Below are positions 52,716-60,700 of a DNA stretch of 64,000 nucleotides, one piece after another. The notes beneath the pieces are model-generated. The model was not told the DNA's origin and searched no databases. It saw nothing but the letters and a program-made list of their open reading frames with translations. The first letter of the stretch is position 1. Every line of letters begins with the position of its first letter. The position numbers and the translations under genes are program-made. The DNA comes from Rhodococcus sp. 14-1411-2a (lineage in GTDB: Bacteria > Actinomycetota > Actinomycetes > Mycobacteriales > Mycobacteriaceae): contig NZ_NPGA01000007.1 of assembly GCF_002259485.1 (NCBI RefSeq), positions 62,001 through 126,000 of the forward strand, in the 5' to 3' direction.

Positions 52716-53336
52716 ATGACCACGCCACCCGCCCCGCCGAAACGCATGAAACCGTTCCGACAGTGGCAGGTACTGCATAGACACCTGTACACCGTCGATC
52801 ACACCGGCCCGGCAGGGAACTCGATTCGATACACCCTCGAAATCGATACAGCCAACGGCGACAACGAAGTACAGGTGTACGCCGATGGATGGTTCCAGTC
52901 GAAGCACGAACTGCCGGCCTCGATCCCCGTAGTCGGCGGACACATCGAAGCAAACGCCTCGTTGTACGGCGTCACTCGAATGCACCTCGTGACGGCAGAC
53001 GGTGCCGCGCGGCGGTTGACTCCCGTCGCCGGAACGATCGAGGACCGTCGCCGCGCACTCGATCGTCGCCACCCTACGATCAGCAGAGCCATGAGGTGGG
53101 CAGCAATTGCAATCCTCATCGCCAATCTCGTGCTCGCCATACCCTTTGCGATCGAACTGGCGACAGAACTACCCGCAATTCAGCGAAACCTCGGCACGTT
53201 CGTCTCACCGATTCAACTACCCGCATGGGCCAACACGTCGCTGATGGTCGCCGGAATACTTGCAGCGACCGAGCGCGTCCTGACTTTGCGTCGCAACAGG
53301 ATCCTCGATATGGAGACGATCTGGACAGGTCTTTAG
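52716..53336 (+). CDS. Membrane protein of unknown function (paralog of 60037)
   Basis: 206 residues from the ATG at 52716 (an in-frame ATG at 52671 is possible). The N-terminal 110 residues form a soluble beta-rich part (IRYTLEID, EVQVYADGWFQSKHELPAS, PVVGGHIEANASLYGVTRMH), then a basic linker ALDRRHPTISR and two membrane segments, ending LAATERVLTLRR. The same architecture and motifs (VPGGYIEV, GSTERALRMR) occur in 60037-60678. Function unknown. Confidence 0.65.
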   Translation: MTTPPAPPKRMKPFRQWQVLHRHLYTVDHTGPAGNSIRYTLEIDTANGDNEVQVYADGWFQSKHELPASIPVVGGHIEANASLYGVTRMHLVTADGAARRLTPVAGTIEDRRRALDRRHPTISRAMRWAAIAILIANLVLAIPFAIELATELPAIQRNLGTFVSPIQLPAWANTSLMVAGILAATERVLTLRRNRILDMETIWTGL

Positions 53337-53490
53337 GCTTTCCTCGGCAAACAACGAGATTTCGATTCCTGAACGGTCTGGCCCCGAATTGCTGTCGATG
53401 GGGTGGTGGAGCAGCCGACGAACTGGCCGCTACCTGCCCGAGTCACGATGGCTGCGATGAGTTCGGCGCCCACCCGAGGTCTCACCGAGT

Positions 53491-54033
53491 ATGGACAACA
53501 TCGAAACGAAGATCATTGCCCGCACCGGCCGCGGCACCGCCAGCGAAAAGGAAAGCGACGGAGCCGCAGTCTGGTCGGACATTGCAGCGACACTGCGATC
53601 CGGAGAGATGACGAGTTGGCTCAACGTCCGTGGTCGTCGAGGCGGTGTCCACACCCGGCCGGTATTCGCGGCGTGGGGCGAGACGTCGTTCTTCTTCGCC
53701 ACCAAAGCATCGGCGTCGAAAACTGCCCACCTGCAGAACGACAACGAGGTTTCGTTGGCCATCGACCTCGGCGAGGTGCATCTCGTCGTCGACGGTGTTG
53801 CCGAACGCCTCACAACGGCGGACGACATGCACCGAGCCTCCGCAGCCATGTTCGACGTCTTCGATTGGCCCACCGAGGTTCGAGGCGACGAACTCGACGC
53901 ACCGTACGCGGCACCGACGTCCGGTGGGCCACCCTTCCAAGCCTGGGAGCTGCGTCCCACCCGCGCTTACGCATTTCCGACCCGAGACCAGGTCGAGCCG
54001 ACGAGGTTCGTGTTTAGGGCGGCTGACCGTTGA
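53491..54033 (+). CDS. Pyridoxamine 5'-phosphate oxidase-fold (PPOX) protein
   Basis: 180 residues. Motifs of the split-barrel flavin/F420-binding fold: SWLNVRGRRGGVHTRPVFAAW, SFFFATKASASKTAHLQNDN and EVSLAIDLGEVHLVVDG, with the ending WELRPTRAYAFPT. It may bind FMN, F420 or haem; which one is not clear. It stands alone before the convergent carboxylesterase pseudogene. Confidence 0.75.
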   Translation: MDNIETKIIARTGRGTASEKESDGAAVWSDIAATLRSGEMTSWLNVRGRRGGVHTRPVFAAWGETSFFFATKASASKTAHLQNDNEVSLAIDLGEVHLVVDGVAERLTTADDMHRASAAMFDVFDWPTEVRGDELDAPYAAPTSGGPPFQAWELRPTRAYAFPTRDQVEPTRFVFRAADR

Positions 54034-54066
54034 TTCGATGACGCCGAACGATGTACGGCTCGTGCG

Positions 54067-55671
54067 TCACTCTGGGGTGATCGCGTCCCAGAGTCCGCAG
54101 TGGTGCTCCGCGCGGTGATCGATGAGGTGCACGCCTGACCCGGTGACCGGATTGTCGAACTGCATGACCGGGGTTTCGATACCGGTGGTGACAGGCCATT
54201 CGGCATCGTCGGCCCCACCGGGAGTACCGGTGTGGGCGAACGCGGCCCACGCGACCACCATGTCGTCACCGAGCTCGCGTTGTCCGGGTTCGGTGAGCAG
54301 ACCTTCGCTGCCGAGATCGAACAGGTACGGCAGGTCGGTGGCGTGCGCCGCCCCCTGGGGCACACCCGATGACCCCACGCCGCTCACGTCGTGCGCGCTG
54401 CGATCTGCGAATTCGTAGCTTTACACCGGTGTTCCGGCCGCAGCGAGATCGCGTGCACCGCGAGATGTCGTGCAGGCCCACGCCACATCGGTCACCACCG
54501 TGGCCCACGCAACGGGAGCCGACTCGTAGTCATCAAGCGGATACGTCGCGCTCACCGCTCCCACGTCGGCCGGGAAGGAGCTTCGAATCAACGACTCGTA
54601 ATTCTCCGCGGTCACCGCGGTCGGGTCGGTGAGCAAGAGTCCGCCGATGAACGAGCGATGTTCGTCGCGATTGCCGCCGGACAGGACAGGAACCTTCAGC
54701 CAATTCCCCTGCTGGACTGCTGTCGACGGTTGCTGCGGAAGCAGTTCGGTCCCGTACGCGATCGGGTTACCGAACAACACGGCTTGCCCCAGTAGGGCAT
54801 CGACGGGTCGTGCGCGTAAGCACCCCAGCGGGTCGGGGTCGGTACACCCCAGCGCAGCAGCAGCCACCGAACCCTGAGCTTCGCTGTCGGACAACGAAAT
54901 CAGAGACGACGACGCAGGCAGACCGGGGAACAGCGTGCCGGCGGGCCACGCGAGGCTGCACGAGCCGGAGGAGAAAATGGCCCTGTCGACGAGGCCTACC
55001 GCAGCCGGTGATGTCAGCGCGGCGCAGACGGACGTTCCACCGGCCGATTCACCGAACACAGTAATCGAATCGGGGTCGCCGCCGAACACCTCGGCGTTGT
55101 CGTTGGCCCAACGCAGAGCAGCCAATTGGTCTGCGAGACCGAAGTTTCCGGACCCGTCGAGTCCGGGCAGTCCCAGGTAACCGAGCATCCCGAGCCGGTA
55201 GTTCGCGGTCACCACGACGACGTCACCCTGATCGGCGAGCCGCTGAGCGTCGTACTGCGAGCCGGCTCCACTGGTGAAACCGCCGCCGTGCCACCACACC
55301 ATCACCGGGCGCGGTGTCTCGCTCGCTCGGGCGGGCACGGTGACGTTCAGGAACAGGCAATCCTCGTCTGTCGACGAGACGGCCTGCGCAGTCTCTCCCG
55401 TTTGTGGACACGGTGACCCCGCGCGGGTGGCATCGAGGACGTCATCGGTATCGGGAACCGGTTCGGGACGGGTCCACCGGCGGTCACCGGTCGGCGGCTG
55501 CGCGTACCGAACGCCGAGGAACTGGTGTGTCTCGCCCACGGCGACCCCCTGCAGAGTTCCCGTCGTGGTGTCCACCACCAGATCCGATCCGGTCGCCGCG
55601 TCATTGTCCACCGACGAACAGCCAGTGGCGACCAGAACCGTCGCCGCGACGATCGCCAGTACACGCCTCAT
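54067..55671 (-). pseudogene. Type-B carboxylesterase lipoprotein with an in-frame premature stop
   Basis: The first 416 codons (55671-54424) encode a lipoprotein signal with Cys18 (VATGCSS), the oxyanion region WWHGGGF and the nucleophile GESAGG (Ser209). A TAA at 54423-54421 then interrupts. The same frame continues for 117 codons with family-typical sequence (YEFADRSAHDV, then GAAHATDLPYLFD) to a stop at 54067. That GAAH segment contains the expected catalytic histidine, so the short product should be inactive. One base change (TAA from TAC or TAT) would restore it. It is co-transcribed with the TetR gene, with a four-base overlap. Confidence 0.8.
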
Positions 55672-56258
55672 GACATCACCCGCGTGGCTGCGTCGATGGT
55701 GCTGACCAGCTCGTCGGCAAGCACAACCGGGTCGGCTCCCGCTGCGGTCAACCCGACCGCGGTGTCCAGGATGGCGCGGATGGTCAGCGCCATGAGTGTC
55801 ACGTCGAACTCGCGCATCTGGCCGGCGACCTGACCGTCCCGGAGCAGGCCGGCGGTCGCCATCATTTCGGCTGCATGCTCAGGACGCTCCTCCCGCCGCA
55901 GGCTGTCCCCGGTGCGGCTGGTGTAGATCGCGGTGAGGGCCCGGAGGTGACGCGGGTAGTGGGCGTAAAACGCAATGCTCCCCCGAACGAACGACGCCAC
56001 GCTGTCGCGGGGCGACTGCGCCGACAGCGTGTCCGGCTGCACTTCCCGGCGGCCGAGGTCGTAAACGGCGTCCACAGCTGCCTCGAACAACTCGCGACGT
56101 CCCCCGGGAAAGTGGTAGTTCACCACCCCTCGGCTGACACCCGCGCACTCGGCTATCCGCACCAGAGAGGCCTGTTCGGCACCCAGGTCGGCCAGAACAT
56201 CGATCGCAGCATCGACGAGTTGAGCCCGTCGTGCCGATTGGAGGAACGTATGGTCCAT
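55668..56258 (-). CDS. TetR family transcriptional regulator
   Basis: 196 residues. The DNA-binding part is EQASLVRIAECAGVSRGVVN followed by YHFPGGRRELF; the C-terminal domain has FVRGSIAFYAHYPRHLRAL. It overlaps the carboxylesterase start by four bases and has the palindrome at 56287-56304 in front, so it probably represses its own operon. Confidence 0.85.
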   Translation of the reverse strand: MDHTFLQSARRAQLVDAAIDVLADLGAEQASLVRIAECAGVSRGVVNYHFPGGRRELFEAAVDAVYDLGRREVQPDTLSAQSPRDSVASFVRGSIAFYAHYPRHLRALTAIYTSRTGDSLRREERPEHAAEMMATAGLLRDGQVAGQMREFDVTLMALTIRAILDTAVGLTAAGADPVVLADELVSTIDAATRVMS

Positions 56259-56280
56259 GACGCTAATTTAGCAGGCCCTT

Positions 56281-56626
56281 TCAAATTCTGACACCTATGT
56301 CAGATGCAGACTCCGGAATGCGACGCCATGGAGCATCGGGTGTGACCACGAGGGAGTCACCGATGACGAACGAATCGGTCGAGGTGACGATTCCCGGCGA
56401 TCTCGTGGTCGCGATCGTTCGCCGTGTCGTCTGCGGCCACAGCGCTCCAGCTGTGCCAGTTCTCGCTGAACCACCGACTGCCGTAGACGAGGGTGCCGGC
56501 CCGGCGCAACAGCTCGAGATTGTGATCGTTGAACGCGTCCTCGAACGGCATGCTGGACAAATCTTGATCGACGCCTTGGCATTTGCCATCGAGAGACGTC
56601 AGGACGGACACGACGAGTGTGCGCAG
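56281..56626 (-). pseudogene. Broken RibD/DHFR-fold reductase
   Basis: Minus-strand reading from about 56626 gives RTLVVSVLTSLDGKCQGVD, then LELLRRAGTLVYGSRWF, as in RibD C-terminal-type reductases. The frame is lost at a run of three G (56395-56393). In the neighbouring frame the sequence continues IVTSTDSFVIGDSLVVTPDAPW and stops at 56281. One extra G explains the shift. The expected ATG is CTG, and about 70 C-terminal residues are missing, so this is a decayed copy related to 57365-57913. Confidence 0.7.
56287..56304. promoter_or_regulatory. Palindromic operator before the TetR gene at 55668
   Basis: TCTGACACCTATGTCAGA has perfect 7-base arms around CCTA. It lies 28 bases before the TetR start at 56258 and overlaps the end of the broken reductase gene. 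Confidence 0.6.
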
Positions 56627-56739
56627 GTTCGGATGCCACCAGCGTTGTGTCGTCGGTGGAATCTTTCTGTGCGATGACATTCTCCTGCCGATGTGGTCGG
56701 TACATCGAAAGAAGGTTCGCTACGACGAAGAGGTGCGTG

Positions 56740-57321
56740 ATGGTCGGTTACACGGCAGATATTTTCTCGACGCTCGACGGATTCGCTTCTCCACGACCAG
56801 GCACGTGGGGTGGCTACTGGGGTAAGGAGAGCGACGCTTGGCTCACTCATCGCCGCACGCAATTCGCCGAGCCCCAGCGAATGGTGTTGGGAGCCAACAC
56901 CTACCGGCTGTTTCTCGATTTTCGCCGGTCACTCGGGTCGGATCCAGAGATCGACGAGGCCGGAGATGTCTGGGTAGATCGCATGATGGCGATGCCGACG
57001 TCCGTCATATCGTCCACTCTGCAGACCGACCGCACGTCCACCGTCATCGCTACCGGGTCCGCGACCGACGTCGTCTCTCGGTTGAAGACCGAGTCGACGT
57101 TGCCGCTGCGATCGCACGGCAGCATTTCGCTGAATCGAGCACTGATGGCAGCAGGTCTGGTCGATCGTCTGCAGCTGACGATCTTCCCCGTCATCACCGG
57201 CACCAACGGAACCCATCCGATCTATCGCGACGGCCCGGACTTCGACTTGGACATGATCGACAGTCGAACCTTCGACGGTGGCATTCAGGAGTTGGTGTAC
57301 CGCCCTGTCCCGCACACCTAG
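56740..57321 (+). CDS. RibD/DHFR-fold reductase family protein
   Basis: 193 residues from the ATG at 56740 (GAAGAGG before it). It starts YTADIFSTLDGFASPRPG, with RMVLGANTYRLF, TSVISSTLQTDRTSTVIATG and LRSHGSISLNRALMAAGLVDR, the typical cofactor region of dihydrofolate-reductase-like proteins, and ends with IQELVYRPVP. Probably an NADPH-dependent reductase of unknown substrate. It is one of three such genes within 1.7 kb. Confidence 0.8.
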   Translation: MVGYTADIFSTLDGFASPRPGTWGGYWGKESDAWLTHRRTQFAEPQRMVLGANTYRLFLDFRRSLGSDPEIDEAGDVWVDRMMAMPTSVISSTLQTDRTSTVIATGSATDVVSRLKTESTLPLRSHGSISLNRALMAAGLVDRLQLTIFPVITGTNGTHPIYRDGPDFDLDMIDSRTFDGGIQELVYRPVPHT

Positions 57322-57364
57322 CCCGAGCAACACGCTCGTCGACGGAGTCGCGTTCGACCACCCG

Positions 57365-57913
57365 TCACCGGTCGACCGCGTAACGCATCAAGGACGATCC
57401 GGACCGAAACGCTCGGCACTCCAGCAGGCGCAGTTTCTGCGACGGGGTGCCGTCGAAGAGTCGTTCGCCGTGTCCGCGCGCGTACGGATACTGGAAGAAC
57501 CTGTACTCGTCGACGAGGTCGGCCGCGATCAGATCCCGACACAATCCGATGCTCCCCGTGCAGACGATGTCGCCGCCGTCCAACGCCTTGACCCGCGTGA
57601 CCTCCTCGATCGGATCTCCTGACAACACAGTCGAATTCGTCCATCCGGGGTCCTTCATGGTCGAGGACACGACGTACTTCGCGACGCGATTCAGATGATG
57701 AGTCACTCCCGTCGTGTCATCGGTTTTCGGCCCCCAGAAGTCACGCATGCCCTCGAATGTCACCCGCCCCACCAAGAAGCCGTCCGACGCATCGCGTTGC
57801 GCGGCCAGCGCCGCGTCGAGTTCGGGGTCGAGCCCTGCTCGGTCGAACCAGTCGTCGGTCGCCTCGATCACGCCGTCGACCGTGATGTTCTGCGTGACAA
57901 CCAAAGTGCGCAT
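57365..57913 (-). CDS. RibD/DHFR-fold reductase family protein
   Basis: 182 residues (an ATG one codon upstream is equally possible). It starts MRTLVVTQNITVDGVIEATD, with GFLVGRVTFEGMRDFWGP, KYVVSSTMKDPGWTNST, GGDIVCTGSIGLCRDL and DEYRFFQYPYARGHGERLF, a complete RibD-C-type domain. It converges on 56740-57321 and is divergent from the VOC-SRPBCC fusion. Substrate unknown. Confidence 0.82.
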   Translation of the reverse strand: MRTLVVTQNITVDGVIEATDDWFDRAGLDPELDAALAAQRDASDGFLVGRVTFEGMRDFWGPKTDDTTGVTHHLNRVAKYVVSSTMKDPGWTNSTVLSGDPIEEVTRVKALDGGDIVCTGSIGLCRDLIAADLVDEYRFFQYPYARGHGERLFDGTPSQKLRLLECRAFRSGSSLMRYAVDR

Positions 57914-58032
57914 CATCGGAAAATACCACCGCGTCCATCCACTTCTCGTTCGACCTACGCGATGAGTTTTCGGACTTCGTTCGGTCAGAACCCGTAGCAA
58001 GATTCTCCATCCACCGATGCGAAGGATTTGGT

Positions 58033-58860
58033 ATGCAGATAATTCGTACTCTGCCAGTGTTGTTCGTCGACGATCACGAGACCGCGATCGACTGGTACAC
58101 CAAGCTGTTCGGCCGTACCTTCGACCGACGACCGATGGATCCCGACGCCGAATGGGACCTCGGCGACGGGCGCGGAGTACAGATCTACCACGACCCCGCG
58201 CGGGCAGGCGGGCACGATGTCGTCCTCGGAGTCCGGGACCTCGATGACACACTGTCCGACATCGGCTCCCGCGGCATCGACGCCGAGGCATTCACAGTGC
58301 CCTCGGGGCAGTTCAAGCTGGCGGCACTCACCGACCCTGCCGGCAACAACGTGATCCTGTCCCAATCACTGACCGACACACAGCCCACGATCGAGCGATT
58401 CATAAGTACCCGCACCATCGACGCGGCGGCGTCGGAAATCTTCTCGTTCCTGACCGACCCCGACAATCACCAACACACCGAACCGACCGACTGGGTCCGC
58501 GACGCTGTCGACACGTCCCCGATCACCGGCCCGGGCCACACGTTCGCGGTCAACATGTTCCTCGAGGCGGCCGGTGGACACTACGTGATGCACAACCTCG
58601 TCACAGCGTTCGAGCGCGACCGCATCATCGCGTGGCTGCCGTGTTCGCAGAGAAGCGACGGCGAACTCGACGCAGGCGGATGGTGGTGGCGCTACGAACT
58701 GGCATCTCACGACAACGCAACTCGGGTGACCCTTACCTACGATTGGAGCGACACACCCGCAGCAGTGCGAGAGGAGATCGGCGGGATGCCGGCGGTTCCG
58801 ATGAGCTTCCTCGACGATTCGCTGGCGGCATTGGACGCAGCGATCTGCACCGCCAAGTGA
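58033..58860 (+). CDS. Fusion of a VOC (bleomycin-resistance-like) domain and an SRPBCC/AHSA1 domain
   Basis: 275 residues. Residues 1-118 are a VOC unit (LPVLFVDDHETAIDWYTKLF, GVQIYHDPARAGGHDVVLGV, DPAGNNVILSQS). Residues 124-275 are an SRPBCC domain (ISTRTIDAAASEIFSFLTDP, NMFLEAAGGHYVMHNLV, WWWRYELASHDNATRVTLTYDW). Both are known separately; a single chain with both is uncommon. It may bind and sequester or modify a hydrophobic small molecule. It overlaps the next gene by four bases. Confidence 0.8.
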   Translation: MQIIRTLPVLFVDDHETAIDWYTKLFGRTFDRRPMDPDAEWDLGDGRGVQIYHDPARAGGHDVVLGVRDLDDTLSDIGSRGIDAEAFTVPSGQFKLAALTDPAGNNVILSQSLTDTQPTIERFISTRTIDAAASEIFSFLTDPDNHQHTEPTDWVRDAVDTSPITGPGHTFAVNMFLEAAGGHYVMHNLVTAFERDRIIAWLPCSQRSDGELDAGGWWWRYELASHDNATRVTLTYDWSDTPAAVREEIGGMPAVPMSFLDDSLAALDAAICTAK

Positions 58861-59285
58861 GCGTTTCACTGGCCACCTTGGATCCCATTCTGGGCCAGTG
58901 GCGGACATCGGGCACCGTCGTGGACAGACACGGGAATGTCGAAAGTGAGATCGAGGGAACGGATTCCTACACCGCACTGCCGGGCGGACAGTGGATTACA
59001 CACGACGTCGACGTCACGATCGGTGGCCACCGCACCCTTGCCCACGAACTGATCGGCGGTGCACACCCCGACGGGGGCTGGCGCATGTACGCATTCGACG
59101 ACGCCTACGAGCCCGGGCTCATGCGACTGTCGTTGCACGACAACGACCTTCTCCTCCTGGAGGGCAACGGTATTCGCAGCTGGTTCCACTTCCGAGCCGG
59201 GACCCGCCACATGACAACTCGATGGGAACAATTCGACGGCGACGGCTGGACGACGTGGATGTCGATGCGATTCGACAGGATGTGA
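58857..59285 (+). CDS. Small lipocalin-like protein (DUF1579-type)
   Basis: 142 residues from a GTG that overlaps the previous stop. Sequence such as LDPILGQWRTSGTVVDRHG, GTDSYTALPGGQWITHDVDV and WRMYAFDDAYEPGLMRLSL suggests a beta-barrel protein that binds a small ligand. It is made together with the VOC-SRPBCC fusion, so the two may act on the same molecule. Confidence 0.68.
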   Translation: MSVSLATLDPILGQWRTSGTVVDRHGNVESEIEGTDSYTALPGGQWITHDVDVTIGGHRTLAHELIGGAHPDGGWRMYAFDDAYEPGLMRLSLHDNDLLLLEGNGIRSWFHFRAGTRHMTTRWEQFDGDGWTTWMSMRFDRM

Positions 59286-59319
59286 CACCGGGCAATCGAA
59301 CTCGAGCTCATTGTCGACG

Positions 59320-59961
59320 TCAGTCCGAGCCGCCCGCCGGCATTGGTGCAGCGGTGCGGAAAAGCAGCGAAATGGCGTGTTGCAGAACGTCCGCTTCCGA
59401 ACGAACCCGAGCAACTTCGGCCGGGAGGGCTCGCGCTACGGACAGGCCGTCGAGTACCACGTTGAGATAGGCAGCGCGCTGGGCGTTGTCGCCCGGCGGC
59501 AGGGCACCTTCTTCTTCGAGAACGTCCAGCCAGTGTTCGATGTGCCGGAGTCCGGCCGCACTGAGAGCGTTGTACGTGTCGATGGCATCAGCGTTGAGCT
59601 CCGAGCTGAGGTAGGTGCCGAACGTCCGCCGCCATGTATCTCGGGCTTGCTCACCGGTGCCGGTGGCCGACAACACCTGCTGCATACACGCCAACAGTCG
59701 CCCCTCGGCAGGCACAGTGGTGTCTTCGATGTCATTTTTGTTCGCCACCAGCCCGGTAATTCCCGCGGCGACTTCGTCCATCAACGCTCGCTGTGTGGGG
59801 AAGAAATGACGCAATGATCCGGTGCTGACACCTGCTCGTGCGGCGACCGCTCGGACGCTGAGCCGGGTTCCCGGATCCTCGGACACCATTGTCGCGGCTG
59901 CGATCAGAATCCGATCTCTGGTGCTGGGTTCGCTTTCGCGAGTCTCCACATTGTCCGACAC
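59320..59961 (-). CDS. TetR family transcriptional regulator
   Basis: 213 residues from a GTG at 59961 preceded by a GGGGGG ribosome site. The DNA-binding part is LSVRAVAARAGVSTGSLRHF followed by FPTQRALMDEV. It is divergent from 60037, with a long perfect inverted repeat between them (59975-60011), so it likely represses itself and the 60037-62290 operon. Confidence 0.86.
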   Translation of the reverse strand: MSDNVETRESEPSTRDRILIAAATMVSEDPGTRLSVRAVAARAGVSTGSLRHFFPTQRALMDEVAAGITGLVANKNDIEDTTVPAEGRLLACMQQVLSATGTGEQARDTWRRTFGTYLSSELNADAIDTYNALSAAGLRHIEHWLDVLEEEGALPPGDNAQRAAYLNVVLDGLSVARALPAEVARVRSEADVLQHAISLLFRTAAPMPAGGSD

Positions 59962-59974
59962 CCCCCAACCCTAA

Positions 59975-60011
59975 TACAGCGTGATACCTTCAAGTCTACT
60001 ATCACGCTGTA
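59975..60011. promoter_or_regulatory. Inverted-repeat operator between TetR and the 60037 operon
   Basis: Perfect 12-base arms TACAGCGTGATA (59975-59986) and TATCACGCTGTA (60000-60011), with 13 bases between. It lies in the short divergent region between the two starts. Confidence 0.65.
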
Positions 60012-60036
60012 CTAATTGGGATCGAGGATCGCGCAG

Positions 60037-60678
60037 ATGGGAATCAAACAGTGGCGCTACCGCCGCATTCGCGCCGGAGCCGGTGAGCCGCTCCGCCGCT
60101 ACCGCTGGTGGCAGATGTTCGGCAGATCGCTGCGGTCGATCACGCTCACCGCACCCGACGGCACGACGTCGGTCTACGCAGTCGATGTGCGGCACATGGG
60201 CGACGCGAAGGACGGTGAGGTGCGCGCTCGCCTCTACGTCGACGGCGCACTCGAGTCGTATGCCAAGATGCCTGCCCGCTTTCCCGTCCCCGGTGGGTAC
60301 ATCGAGGTCGCGGCCACCGGATTCGGGCTGAAACGCTGCCACTACGTGCGCGGGGACGGCACCGAACAACAGCTGTCTCCCGATCCCGCATCCGCGGAGG
60401 GACGCCGCGCTCGGCTGCACCACCGGCACCCGGGTCCCAGTCGCGTCATCGGTCTCATCTCGATCATGCTCGTCATCGGCGGCCTCTGCGTAGAGGTTCC
60501 GCAGATCATCGAATCCCTCTCTCTCATTCCCCCCATCGCCGACTCGATCGGGACCTTCACCTCACCCGTCCGACTCCCGCTCCACGTCAACCTGCTCATC
60601 GCAGTCGCCGCTGTCATCGGCAGCACGGAACGAGCTCTACGGATGCGATCGAGCTGGATAGACGAACTCGCCAGCTGA
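60037..60678 (+). CDS. Membrane protein of unknown function (paralog of 52716)
   Basis: 213 residues from the ATG at 60037; a TTG seven codons upstream overlaps the operator region. The soluble N-terminal part has SVYAVDVRHMGD, RARLYVDGALESYAKMPA and FPVPGGYIEVAATGFGLKRC, then RLHHRHPGPSR and two membrane segments, ending STERALRMRSSW. It is 22 bases before the lipoprotein hydrolase gene. The paralog at 52716 has the same layout. Function unknown. Confidence 0.7.
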   Translation: MGIKQWRYRRIRAGAGEPLRRYRWWQMFGRSLRSITLTAPDGTTSVYAVDVRHMGDAKDGEVRARLYVDGALESYAKMPARFPVPGGYIEVAATGFGLKRCHYVRGDGTEQQLSPDPASAEGRRARLHHRHPGPSRVIGLISIMLVIGGLCVEVPQIIESLSLIPPIADSIGTFTSPVRLPLHVNLLIAVAAVIGSTERALRMRSSWIDELAS

Positions 60679-60700
60679 ACCCCACGAAAGGAACACCACC

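Noticed and set aside
54421-54423. Selenocysteine or programmed readthrough at the carboxylesterase stop
   Set aside because: The codon is TAA, not TGA, and no stem-loop or readthrough context is visible. A nonsense mutation is simpler.
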